Source: CAZEVY01 sp964515555 (GTDB taxonomy: Bacteria > Acidobacteriota > Terriglobia > Bryobacterales > Bryobacteraceae). From it: a DNA stretch of 64,000 nucleotides. This document shows positions 1 through 7,548 of this stretch, in pieces. A program made the translations under genes and the position numbers. The notes under the pieces are model-generated. The model saw nothing but the letters and a program-made list of their open reading frames with translations, was not told the origin of the DNA and did no database searches. The stretch spans positions 59,068-123,067 of the forward strand of contig CAZEVY010000004.1 in assembly GCA_964515555.1 (NCBI GenBank), in the 5' to 3' direction. How positions within the stretch are numbered: position 1 is the first letter of the stretch; every line of letters begins with the position of its first letter.

Positions 1-1
1 C

Positions 2-331
2 GCGGGCGTGAGTTACCAGAAGATGCTCCAGCCGGCCTCGGGATTCGCGATCGTCGGCGTGGCGGCGCGGGTGCGGCGCGAGGGAGCGAAAATCGCCTCG
101 GCGCGCATCGGCGTGACGGGACTCGCGGGGACGGCCTTTCGCGCCGAAGGCGTCGAGAAGCTTCTCGAGGGCACGGCGGGAAGCGACAGCGATGTCGCGC
201 ACGCGGCGGCCGGCATCGCCCAGGGCGTTCAGGCGAACTCCGACATTCACGCCTCGGCGGCCTATCGCGCGCGGATGGCGCGGGTCTACGCGTCGCGCGC
301 GGTGCGGGCGGCGCTCGCGCGGGCGCGATGA
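2..331 (+). CDS. FAD-binding subunit of a CO dehydrogenase / xanthine dehydrogenase-type enzyme, C-terminal part (5' end outside window)
   Basis: The reading frame is open from the first bases of the window and ends in TGA at 329-331, so only about the last 109 residues are present. The text around GVQANSDIHASAAYRARMARV matches the conserved C-terminal domain of medium (flavoprotein) subunits of molybdenum hydroxylases such as CoxM, where this segment packs beside the FAD domain. In the complete enzyme the subunit passes electrons between the molybdenum and Fe-S subunits and FAD. The stop overlaps the ATG of a CoxG-like gene (ATGA), indicating one operon that continues to the left of the window. 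The substrate (CO, purine, aldehyde) cannot be told from this fragment. A GTG at 8 is in frame but is not the true start. Confidence 0.8.
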   Translation, partial: AGVSYQKMLQPASGFAIVGVAARVRREGAKIASARIGVTGLAGTAFRAEGVEKLLEGTAGSDSDVAHAAAGIAQGVQANSDIHASAAYRARMARVYASRAVRAALARAR

Positions 332-777
332 AGATCTCCGGCGCGCACACCCTGCCGTTTCCTCCCGGCCGCGCCTACGAGCTATTGCAGGACCCGGCGG
401 TCATGGCCCGCGCCATGCCGGGCTGCGAATCGCTCGAGCCCATCGCGCCCGACGAGTACAGCATGAAGATGAAGATGGCGCTGGCGGCCATCTCCGGGCG
501 CTTCGACGGCAAGGTGCGCATCGCCGACCGCAATCCGCCGGCGGGCTTCCGCCTGGTCGTCGAGGGCAGCGGCCGCATCGGCTTCATGAAGGGCGAAGGG
601 CTGCTGGCGCTGGCCCCGGTGGAGGGTGGCACGTCGGTGAGCTTCGACGGCGAGGTGCATGTCGGCGGGACGATCGCGGCGGTCGGGCAGAGGCTGCTGG
701 ATACGACCTCGCGGATGATGATCCGGCGCTTCTTCGAGAACCTGGCGAGGGCTACCGAGACGCCCAAACGAGATTGA
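328..777 (+). CDS. CoxG-family SRPBCC protein (CO dehydrogenase subunit G-like)
   Basis: 149 residues with the hallmarks of the CoxG/SRPBCC family: an N-terminal strand (MKISGAHTLPF), a helix with PGRAYELLQDPAVMARAMPGC, and a later segment around GGTIAAVGQRLLDTTSRMM that closely follows the family pattern. CoxG proteins help recruit or mature molybdenum hydroxylases, in some cases at the membrane; they are not part of the catalytic core. The start codon overlaps the stop of the flavin subunit gene by 4 bp, so translation is likely coupled. The 3' end overlaps the convergent gene at 752-1747 by 26 bp. Confidence 0.85.
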   Translation: MKISGAHTLPFPPGRAYELLQDPAVMARAMPGCESLEPIAPDEYSMKMKMALAAISGRFDGKVRIADRNPPAGFRLVVEGSGRIGFMKGEGLLALAPVEGGTSVSFDGEVHVGGTIAAVGQRLLDTTSRMMIRRFFENLARATETPKRD

Positions 778-1747
778 CCGTGCAGTAGCCGTCTCCCCGA
801 GGTGCGATTCCTCGGAGCGTCACGGCGCCCCCATCGGCGAGAATCGCCTTCGCCAGTTGCGCCTTGTAGCTGGCATCCGTGTACAGGTTCTCGAACGCGA
901 TGCTCCTGGTGTCGCCGCGGTCGTGAACAATGGTCCGAGCGTAGATGGTATGACAGCTCTCGACCGGGTCGATCTTGAGATCGAAAGTGTCGTTGGCCGT
1001 GCCGATCCGCGTGGTTACCTCCCCTTTGCGCGTCGTCCCTTCGTCGATGATCAGGGGTGACGCTACCGTCTGCGGCTCGGCGAGGGCGGGACATTCCCGG
1101 GGGACGTAGGTCCACTTGTTGACGAAAGGGAACGAGATGCCGGCCGCGGCCATGCGAATCTCCTCGACGCCGTTGGGAGTGAACCGATAGCGCTGGGTTA
1201 CCCAGTGGCCGGAACAGAAAGGACCGGCGCGGGGGTCCGAGGGGCTCTCGTCGTAGATACTGATCAGCACCTCGGCACGCCCGTCGCGATCCAGGTCGAC
1301 CACGTTCTTCACGGCCTTCCCACCACCGCCGTGCCAGACGGCGGTCCAGAACGGAGTCGGCAGGCCATTCTTATCCATCAGCAGAAAGTGGAGCGAGTAC
1401 AAGGCTGTCGTTCGGCCGTTCCCGAACGGACCTCCGCCCGAGATCGCGAAATCCTGTGTTCCGTTGCCGTCCAAATCCGCGCGCCAGACGTCGTTAAAGC
1501 AGCTCCAGCACATCTCCGCGTCCCAAGCCCGCCCGCGAAGTCGCACGCGGCCCATCGCGGCCTCCGCGGTAATGCCGTCGAAGGCGACCCGCTCGCCCTC
1601 AGGCAGAATGCCCGAGCGCATCTTCGTCATCGGAAACCGAGGAAGCTTGTCCAGGTCGATTCCCGGCGAGGTGTCGTCCCAGTTCGCGCGTCCGATCGCG
1701 AGGAACACCGCGGCAGCAACCATCGCTCGCGGCCTCGTGAGACGCAT
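752..1747 (-). CDS. exported protein with FG-GAP/VCBS-like calcium-binding repeats
   Basis: 331 residues. The N-terminus (MRLTRPRAMVAAAVFLAIGRA) looks like a signal peptide. Two acidic loops resemble EF-hand-like calcium sites of FG-GAP/VCBS repeats: DLDGNGTQDFAI near residue 90 and DLDRDGRAEVLI near residue 150. These repeats normally build extracellular beta-propellers, but two clear units are too few for a full one. The C-terminal third (about residues 230-331) has no recognised motif. The gene follows the nucleotidyltransferase-like gene by only 3 bp and probably shares its transcript. Function unknown. Confidence 0.7.
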   Translation of the reverse strand: MRLTRPRAMVAAAVFLAIGRANWDDTSPGIDLDKLPRFPMTKMRSGILPEGERVAFDGITAEAAMGRVRLRGRAWDAEMCWSCFNDVWRADLDGNGTQDFAISGGGPFGNGRTTALYSLHFLLMDKNGLPTPFWTAVWHGGGGKAVKNVVDLDRDGRAEVLISIYDESPSDPRAGPFCSGHWVTQRYRFTPNGVEEIRMAAAGISFPFVNKWTYVPRECPALAEPQTVASPLIIDEGTTRKGEVTTRIGTANDTFDLKIDPVESCHTIYARTIVHDRGDTRSIAFENLYTDASYKAQLAKAILADGGAVTLRGIAPRGDGYCTVNLVWASR

Positions 1748-1750
1748 AGA

Positions 1751-2290
1751 TCAGCCGTCCAGTTGAGGGAGGATTTCGCGCGGGTAGAACTCCCTCAGGT
1801 CGGGGTAACGCTCGGCGAGGCGGATCAGGTCGAGCTCGTCCTTCTTGCGCTTGCTCAGCCGGCGTCGCGGGTCGCCGTACTCCCAGAGTTTGCCGCGCGC
1901 GACGTCCTCGATGCAGGCAACCTTCACCCGCATACCGAGGATTTCCCCTTCGACTCTCCGCGGCAGGAAGGCCTGGTATCTCTCGTCCGTCGTGAACCGA
2001 ATCCGCAATTCGCTGCCGGACGCCACCACGTTGACCGGGTGCGAATGCTGCTCTATCCGGAACCCCTGCTTCGCGAGGTGCGCCGTCAGGTCGCCCAGGC
2101 TCGCCGCAGCCGCGACAACGTCTGCATCCAGCGTGTATACCGGCTCGACGTAACAATTCACGGCCAGGCCGCCGATCAGACAATATGGACCCCACGACTC
2201 GCAGGCGGCGATCAGCCGAGCGAAGTCGGTTGTGCCTCTCTGTGTCGCCAACTCGAACACCTCCGCCGCCGTCACAACTTCACTGTACAT
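1751..2290 (-). CDS. nucleotidyltransferase-fold protein (AbiEii/MNT-like), hypothetical
   Basis: 179 residues. The segment CLIGGLAVNCYVEPVYTLDADVV (residues about 37-60) resembles the active-site region of minimal nucleotidyltransferases (GG-alpha-hA-(x)n-DxD), here read as D-A-D. The C-terminal part, with ARGKLWEYGDPRRRLSKRKKDELDL, is like the basic helix found in AbiEii/AbiGii-type or uncharacterised nucleotidyltransferases that act on nucleotides or tRNA. No AbiEi-type antitoxin gene is adjacent. It sits between the AAA ATPase gene (37 bp upstream) and the FG-GAP gene (3 bp downstream), on the same strand. Function is an inference from fold-like motifs only. Confidence 0.6.
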   Translation of the reverse strand: MYSEVVTAAEVFELATQRGTTDFARLIAACESWGPYCLIGGLAVNCYVEPVYTLDADVVAAAASLGDLTAHLAKQGFRIEQHSHPVNVVASGSELRIRFTTDERYQAFLPRRVEGEILGMRVKVACIEDVARGKLWEYGDPRRRLSKRKKDELDLIRLAERYPDLREFYPREILPQLDG

Positions 2291-2326
2291 GAGGTTGCAT
2301 CGCCCGCCGAAACACCGTAGCGCGTG

Positions 2327-3472
2327 TCATCGGCGCGGCAGACGATCGAGCAACTCCGGAAGGGGAAGCACCCGCGTCCTGCGATCCAGGTCGTACGACT
2401 CCTCGCCGGGATACACGACATAGAGGCGTTTCAGCGCCAGGTCCTCCATCGCGATGCGCATCGACTTGGTCATGCCGGGCGCATCGGCGTACTTGACCTC
2501 GATCCCGATGCGGTCGCCGCCGGCCGTCACCAGCAGGTCGAGTTCGGCGCCCGCCTGTGTCGCCCAGAAATGCATGTTGCGGTCGCCGACGCGCCGCGCC
2601 ACCTCCTCGACCACGAATCCTTCCCAGGACGCACCCAGCTTGGGGTGGCCCTCCAGCATACGGAACGAAGGCACTCCCAGCAGTGCGTGCAGTAGGCCGC
2701 TGTCGCGAACGTAGATCTTCGGCGACTTCACCTGGCGCTTGCCGAGGTTTTCGTGCCAGGGCTGGAGCTGGCGGACCACCAGCGCCCCCGCAAGGAGGTC
2801 GACGTGCCGCTTGACGGTGGTGTGTGACTCGCCCAGCGACCGCGCGATGTCCGACATGTTGCCGACCTGCCCGTGGTAGTGCGCCAGCATGCTCCACAGC
2901 CGGCGCAGGACCGGCGCCGGCGTCCGCACCCCGAACTCACGGATGTCGCGCTCGAGGAAGGTGCGCACGAAGTCCTCGTGCCACTGGCGGCTGTCGCGCT
3001 CGCCGCGCGCCAGGAACGCGCGGGGGAATCCGCCGCGCCACCAGAGACGCCGCAGCGCGGAGGCTCCAGCCTCGGTCACGTCGAAGCCGCCCATCTCGAC
3101 CAGGGCGATCCGGCCGGCGAGCGACTCCGAGCTCTGGCGCAGCATCTCGGGCGAGGCGCTGCCGAGAATCAGCAGGCGCGCGGGCAGGGGCCTGCGGTCG
3201 GCCAGCACGCGGAGGACGGGGAACAGCCCCGGCTGGCGCTGCACCTCGTCGATGACGATCAGTCCGCGAAGGGGCCGAAGCGCCGTCATGGGTTCGGCCA
3301 GACGGCGCGCGCTGACCGGATCTTCAAGGTCGAAGATCTCGGCGCCGGCTGCGCTCGCGATGCGCCGGGCGAGGGTGGTCTTGCCGCACTGGCGCGGGCC
3401 GTAGAGCGCCGTCACCGGGTTGGCGCGGATCGCCCGAAGCACCTGCCGCTCTTTTTCGCCCCTTCGCATCAT
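2327..3472 (-). CDS. AAA-type ATPase with DUF4143 C-terminal domain
   Basis: 381 residues. Walker A is GPRQCGKTTLARRIA (about residues 25-39) and Walker B is LIVIDEVQRQPGLFPVLRVL (about 75-94). A sensor-like GSASPEML follows near 125. The C-terminal half, with LKFGASWEGF-like and ATQAGAELDLLV segments (residues about 280-320), matches DUF4143, a restriction-endonuclease-like domain in this ATPase family: the motif ELDLLVTAGGDRIGIEVKYAD holds the D and ExK of that fold. A winged-helix-like stretch lies between (ARSLGESHTTVKRHVDLL). These ATPases are widespread, often solitary and of unknown role. A perfect AT-rich inverted repeat lies 4 bp before the start. Confidence 0.88.
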   Translation of the reverse strand: MMRRGEKERQVLRAIRANPVTALYGPRQCGKTTLARRIASAAGAEIFDLEDPVSARRLAEPMTALRPLRGLIVIDEVQRQPGLFPVLRVLADRRPLPARLLILGSASPEMLRQSSESLAGRIALVEMGGFDVTEAGASALRRLWWRGGFPRAFLARGERDSRQWHEDFVRTFLERDIREFGVRTPAPVLRRLWSMLAHYHGQVGNMSDIARSLGESHTTVKRHVDLLAGALVVRQLQPWHENLGKRQVKSPKIYVRDSGLLHALLGVPSFRMLEGHPKLGASWEGFVVEEVARRVGDRNMHFWATQAGAELDLLVTAGGDRIGIEVKYADAPGMTKSMRIAMEDLALKRLYVVYPGEESYDLDRRTRVLPLPELLDRLPRR

Positions 3473-3475
3473 CCT

Positions 3476-3499
3476 TGAATATTGAGCATAGCATATTCA
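3476..3499. promoter_or_regulatory. AT-rich inverted repeat (TGAATAT-N10-ATATTCA), operator-like
   Basis: A perfect 7-bp inverted repeat with a 10-bp spacer sits in the 64-bp gap before the DUF4143 ATPase gene, in an otherwise very GC-rich region. On the minus strand a TATGCT hexamer inside it lies 12 nt before the ATG and could be the -10 box. An autoregulatory operator is the simplest reading; no regulator is identified. Confidence 0.45.
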
Positions 3500-3536
3500 G
3501 ATTACAAGGATCCTGCGAAACGGTCCGGGTGCTGTT

Positions 3537-5009
3537 TCAGGCCGCGGTCTGCGCGCCTCGAAGGCGGAGCATCACCCGCAGCTCACGCCGCCAGTCCGCG
3601 TTGACGCCGACGCGCGCCACCTCGATCGACGGCGCGAAGTAGCGCAGGATGGTCTCCGTCGTGGGGTGGAACTCCATGGCCGGCGCGACCAGCAACAGCC
3701 GCGGCGCCTCCGTCCGAAGCTCGATCCCGGGGAAGTATCCCTTCGCGCCGAACTCGCCGCGCGCCGCGTGCCAGGCCACGCGCATCCAGTAGTCGAGCGC
3801 CTGAATCGGAAGGTGCAGGTCGGCCGACGCCTTCAGCTCGATCACCGCCAGCCGCCCGGCACGATCCACCGCCAGCAGGTCGATCAGCCCCCGGTCGAGA
3901 CCGGCCACCAGCGGCGCCTGCCCGTAGACCGGCTGCGCCACGAGTTCCGCGTCGACCGTCTCGAGCGCGCCGCGCACCCGCGACTCCAGCCACGCCTCCG
4001 GCCCGCGTGACCACAGCGGATTCGCGGGATCGCGCGCCTCCGGCGACCGCATTTCGGCCAGCGTCCGTGCCAGCGAGGCGGCCTCGCGCGAGGCCGCGGC
4101 ATCGACCGGCTCCTTGCGATCCAGGCCGATGGAGACCTGCTCGCCGCACTGCCGCGCGAACTCCAGGCCGCGCACGCGCAGGCTCACCGAGCCGTCGGCG
4201 CAGTCGACGCGATCCACCTCGGGCATCCGCGCCGTCTCGTTCAGCCACTCGGCCAGGGGCGCGGGACGAGGGCACGGCGCCAGCTCGGTTTCGATGTTGC
4301 CGTGGTCGTGCGGATCCACCGCTTCCTCGAAACCGTCGCCGCCGTAAACGAAGACCGCGAATTTCGCCGCGCGCGGGTGAAGACACCGCAGCCGCAGGCA
4401 GGTCGCAATCTCCCTTCCCTTCGGGGCCAGCAGCGCCAGCCCTTCGACGACCACGCGACGCTCGCGATGCCGCAGGTGATCGAGCCAGATCAGACCGAAG
4501 CTGAGCAGCCCGCCGCCGGAGCCGGGATCTTCCGGCGCTCCGATGGCCGCCCATCCCGCGCCGCCGCGGCGCATGTAGGCGCGCGGGTAGGCCGGCGAGA
4601 GGCTGTGCTGGAGGTCCTGTTCGGTCGACAGCTCGGCGATCTTCCAGTCGGGGAACTGGCGCGCGAGGAAGCGCCGGAAACGCTCCCGGAATACCATGCG
4701 CGATCCCTGCCGCCGCGTGTGGATGGTTTCCGGCCGCGCCAGGTCGACCACCTCGATCGTCCCAGTCCGCTCGCCAAAGCGCGCCACCTCGACTTCCAGC
4801 CGGCCCGGCTTCTGCCCGCGGACTCCGGTAAGCCGGCGCGCGAAATTGCGCCGCTCGTCCCAGACGTGGATGGTGACGCGCCCGTTGGTATTCTCAATCG
4901 CATAATTGCCCGGCGCCAGCGCGAGAGGCTCCTCGCCCGGCTCGATGAGCGCCGGACTGCGGCAGGACGCCAGAAATCCCGCCAGCCGCGCGCGCAGGTC
5001 GTCCGCCAT
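3537..5009 (-). CDS. conserved hypothetical protein with PD-(D/E)XK nuclease-like C-terminal domain
   Basis: 490 residues from the ATG at 5009 (a TTG one codon earlier is also in frame). Residues about 380-430 carry a nuclease-like pattern: RGLIDLLAVDRAGRLAVIELKA, i.e. an Asp on one strand and an E-L-K on the next, as in restriction-endonuclease-fold and NucS/Holliday-type nucleases. The rest (residues 1-370) has no recognised domain; it includes a basic middle segment and a short stretch resembling an immunoglobulin-like strand pattern. The start lies 51 bp from the divergent YggS gene. Function unknown; DNA or RNA processing is only suggested by the fold. Confidence 0.65.
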   Translation of the reverse strand: MADDLRARLAGFLASCRSPALIEPGEEPLALAPGNYAIENTNGRVTIHVWDERRNFARRLTGVRGQKPGRLEVEVARFGERTGTIEVVDLARPETIHTRRQGSRMVFRERFRRFLARQFPDWKIAELSTEQDLQHSLSPAYPRAYMRRGGAGWAAIGAPEDPGSGGGLLSFGLIWLDHLRHRERRVVVEGLALLAPKGREIATCLRLRCLHPRAAKFAVFVYGGDGFEEAVDPHDHGNIETELAPCPRPAPLAEWLNETARMPEVDRVDCADGSVSLRVRGLEFARQCGEQVSIGLDRKEPVDAAASREAASLARTLAEMRSPEARDPANPLWSRGPEAWLESRVRGALETVDAELVAQPVYGQAPLVAGLDRGLIDLLAVDRAGRLAVIELKASADLHLPIQALDYWMRVAWHAARGEFGAKGYFPGIELRTEAPRLLLVAPAMEFHPTTETILRYFAPSIEVARVGVNADWRRELRVMLRLRGAQTAA

Positions 5010-5047
5010 CAATGAGGAAGTGGCGGCGCGTGCCGAAGATCTCCCGC

Positions 5048-5053
5048 CATAAT
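5048..5053 (+). promoter_or_regulatory. -10-like hexamer CATAAT for a leaderless YggS transcript
   Basis: CATAAT is followed by exactly 6 nt and then GTG (5060), the same geometry as at eight other starts in this window. The overlapping reverse-strand CATTAT could serve the divergent gene. No convincing -35 box is visible. Confidence 0.5.
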
Positions 5054-5059
5054 GAAGAC

Positions 5060-5722
5060 GTGCTGCGCGAGAGGCTCCACCGTGTCGAGGAACGCATCGC
5101 CGCCGCCTGCCGGCGCGCCGGACGCTCGCGCGGCGAGATCACGCTCATCGCCGTCACCAAGGTGTTCCCTGCCGCCGCCATCCGCGACGCCTACGCGCTC
5201 GGCTTGCGCGACTTCGGCGAAAACTACGTCCAGGAGTTCGGCGCGAAATCGCCGGAACTCGCCGCGTGCCCCGATGCGCGCTTTCACCTCATCGGGCATC
5301 TGCAATCGAACAAGGCGCGTCTGGCCGCCGGGCTGTTTCACGTGATCCAGACGGTCGACTCGGAAAAACTCGCGCGGCGGCTCGACGAGTGCGGGCGGCC
5401 CCTTGACGTCATGATCGAAGTCAAGCTTTCCGCCGAGGACGCCAAGGCCGGCGCCGACCCCGCGGCGGTTCCCGCGCTCGTCGATAGCGTCCGCGCCCAC
5501 GCGCATCTCCGCTTCCTCGGCCTGATGACCATGCCGCCCTGGACGGACGACCCCGAGGCCGCGCGGCCTTACTTCCGCCGGCTGCGTGAGATCGGCGAGG
5601 CCAGCGGCGCCCGGTGCCTTTCCATGGGCATGTCGCACGATTTCGAGGCCGCCATTGAGGAGGGCGCCACGCACATCCGCGTCGGCACGGCGCTGTTCGG
5701 CCCGCGCCGCCGGCCCGCGTGA
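5060..5722 (+). CDS. yggS: YggS family pyridoxal 5'-phosphate homeostasis protein
   Basis: 220 residues from GTG 5060, the usual length of the family. The PLP lysine lies in ITLIAVTKVFP, followed by FGENYVQEF, FHLIGHLQSNKA, GLMTMPPW and the C-terminal SMGMSHDFEAAIEEGATHIRVGTALFG, all signature blocks. The protein binds PLP in a single TIM barrel and buffers the cofactor and amino/keto acid pools; no catalytic activity is established for the family. An ATG at 5012 is in frame and gives 16 extra residues (MRKWRRVPKISRHNED), but these do not resemble the family and would place the start almost on the start of the divergent gene. The GTG with CATAAT 6 nt upstream is preferred. Confidence 0.93.
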   Translation: MLRERLHRVEERIAAACRRAGRSRGEITLIAVTKVFPAAAIRDAYALGLRDFGENYVQEFGAKSPELAACPDARFHLIGHLQSNKARLAAGLFHVIQTVDSEKLARRLDECGRPLDVMIEVKLSAEDAKAGADPAAVPALVDSVRAHAHLRFLGLMTMPPWTDDPEAARPYFRRLREIGEASGARCLSMGMSHDFEAAIEEGATHIRVGTALFGPRRRPA

Positions 5723-5730
5723 GTCCCGCC

Positions 5731-6852
5731 ATGACGATCGGCTACCACGCTCCGCTGCCTCCCGCGCGCACGGGCGTCGCCGACTACGCCGCGGGACTCC
5801 TGAATGCGCTGGCGCCGCGAGCGGCCATCGCCGTAAACGCCCCGGGCGGCGTCGATCTCTACCAGCTTGGTAACAACCAGCTTCATCGCGCGATCTACGA
5901 ACGCGCTCTGGCGCGGCCCGGTGTCGTGGTGCTGCATGACGCGGTGCTCCAGCATTTCTTCCTGGGATGGCTCGACGAGCGCGCCTACGTCGCGGAGTTC
6001 GTCTTCAATTACGGGACCTGGACCGAGGACCTGGCCCGCGATCTCTACCGCTCCCGCGGCCGCTCGGCGCAGGACCCGCGGTACTTCGACTACCCGATGC
6101 TCAAGCGCATCGCCGAACGTTCGCGCGCGGTGGTGGTGCACAACCCGGCGGCCGCCGCCATGGTGCGGGCGCACGCGCCCGAGGCGGCGATCGTCGAAAT
6201 CCCACACCTGTTCACGGCGCCTCCGGCGCCTTCCGCGGCCGAGGCGGATCGCTACCGCCAGCGGCTGGGCGTGGCCTCCGGCGCGGCGCTGTTCGGCGTC
6301 TTCGGGCACCTGCGCGAATCCAAGCGCCTGGTCCCGCTGCTCCGCGCGTTCGCACGCGTACGATCCTACGAGCCTCGCGCGGCGTTGCTGGTCGCCGGCT
6401 CATTCGCTTCCGAAGATCTGGCGCGTGCCGCGCGGCCAATGCTGGCGCAGCCGGGCGTGTTCCAGACGGGGTATCTCTCCGAGAGCGAGTTCTGGCTGGC
6501 GGCCTCGGCGGTCGACGTCTGCGTGAACCTCCGCCGTCCCTCGGCCGGCGAGACATCGGGAATCGCCATCCGCCTGATGGGGCGTGGGCGGCCTGTTATC
6601 GTCACCGCGGGCGATGAGACCGCGCGCTATCCCGCCGATGCGTGCGTGCGCGTCGACGCCGGCCCGGCCGAGGAGGAGATGCTGGCGGCGTTCCTGCTGT
6701 GGCTCGCGCGCGACCCTTGTGCAAGCCGCGAGATCGGCCGGCGGGCGGGCGCGCACATCGCCCGCGATCACGCGCCGGGCCGCGTCGCGGAGCGGTTTCT
6801 CGAGGTCCTCGGGCAAGCGTCGGGCGCCGCGGCGGAGCGTTTCGAGCCATAA
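5731..6852 (+). CDS. glycosyltransferase family 4-like protein
   Basis: 373 residues, GT-B type. The N-terminus, with IGYHAPLPPARTGVADYAAGLL, matches the acceptor-domain start of many GT4 enzymes. The C-terminal Rossmann domain has FGVFGHLRESKRLVPLLRAFA (about residues 185-205) and the donor-site region RRPSAGETSGIAIRLMGRGRPVIV (about 265-290), with the usual conserved Glu after the glycine-rich turn. It likely transfers a sugar from a nucleotide-sugar in cell-envelope or exopolysaccharide synthesis; the acceptor is unknown. An in-frame GTG at 5719 overlaps the YggS stop (GTGA) and would add 4 residues, so translational coupling is possible. Confidence 0.85.
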   Translation: MTIGYHAPLPPARTGVADYAAGLLNALAPRAAIAVNAPGGVDLYQLGNNQLHRAIYERALARPGVVVLHDAVLQHFFLGWLDERAYVAEFVFNYGTWTEDLARDLYRSRGRSAQDPRYFDYPMLKRIAERSRAVVVHNPAAAAMVRAHAPEAAIVEIPHLFTAPPAPSAAEADRYRQRLGVASGAALFGVFGHLRESKRLVPLLRAFARVRSYEPRAALLVAGSFASEDLARAARPMLAQPGVFQTGYLSESEFWLAASAVDVCVNLRRPSAGETSGIAIRLMGRGRPVIVTAGDETARYPADACVRVDAGPAEEEMLAAFLLWLARDPCASREIGRRAGAHIARDHAPGRVAERFLEVLGQASGAAAERFEP

Positions 6853-6859
6853 TCGGCCG

Positions 6860-7414
6860 ATGAGGGTCGCGATCGCGCTGCTCCGCGCCGTCAACGTCGG
6901 CGGGCGCAACCGGATCGGGATGGACGACCTGCGCTCGATCTGCGAATCGCTCGGGCTGCGCGATGTCGAGACCTACGTGCAGAGCGGCAACGCCGTGTTC
7001 CGGACGGCCGCTGGAAGCCTGGACCGGCTGGCGGCGCGCATGGAGGACGCCATCGGGAAGCGTCTCGGCTTCCGCCCGGCCGTGATTCTGCGAACGGCGC
7101 CGGAGCTGCGCGAGACCATCGCGCGGAATCCCTTCGCCGCGCGAGGCGGCCTCGATCCCGCGAGACTGCTCGTCACGTTCCTGGCCGCCGAGCCCAGCGC
7201 CGAGGCGCGCGCGAAGCTGGCCGCGATCCGCGCCAGTCCGGAGGAGATGCACCTGGCCGGACGCGAGCTGTTCGTCTATTACCCGAATGGCGCCGGGCGT
7301 TCGAAGTTTCCCCAGGCCGCCGTCGAAAGAGCGTTGAAAATCGCCGGAACCGCCCGCAACTGGAACACGGTTACGAAGCTGGCGGGAATCGCCCAACGCA
7401 TCGAGCTCGGATAG
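6860..7414 (+). CDS. DUF1697 domain-containing protein
   Basis: 184 residues. The start IALLRAVNVGGRNRIGMDDLR and the segment VETYVQSGNAVFRT are the signature of DUF1697; the C-terminal TARNWNTVTKLAGIA is also typical. The fold is known but no reaction is established. ATG 6860 is chosen because the family always starts MRxxALLRAVNVGG and because CATAAT (6848-6853) ends 6 nt before it; that hexamer contains the TAA stop of the upstream glycosyltransferase gene. Longer in-frame starts inside the upstream gene were discarded. Confidence 0.92.
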   Translation: MRVAIALLRAVNVGGRNRIGMDDLRSICESLGLRDVETYVQSGNAVFRTAAGSLDRLAARMEDAIGKRLGFRPAVILRTAPELRETIARNPFAARGGLDPARLLVTFLAAEPSAEARAKLAAIRASPEEMHLAGRELFVYYPNGAGRSKFPQAAVERALKIAGTARNWNTVTKLAGIAQRIELG

Positions 7415-7548
7415 GGTCCTCCGCGGTTTTGAATCTGCGCTATTATCGTTGGCGCTAGCTCGGTCCCGCCCCGTCCTGGAACCGTTTTGGTCCAGTCACA
7501 ACCGGGTCAGACTCGGAGTCGTGTCTGCCCGCTAAGAAGGAGGTTATT
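7415..7548 (+). promoter_or_regulatory. upstream region of the subtilase gene with strong ribosome binding site
   Basis: 134 bp without a gene. A TATTAT hexamer at 7441-7446 is the best -10 candidate and would give a leader of about 100 nt. AAGGAGGT just before the ATG (spacer TATT) is the strongest Shine-Dalgarno in this part of the window. No clear -35 box or terminator. Confidence 0.4.

Noticed and set aside
8..331. GTG at 8 as the start of a 107-residue gene
   Set aside because: The frame is open to the window edge and the product is clearly only the C-terminal part of a flavoprotein subunit.
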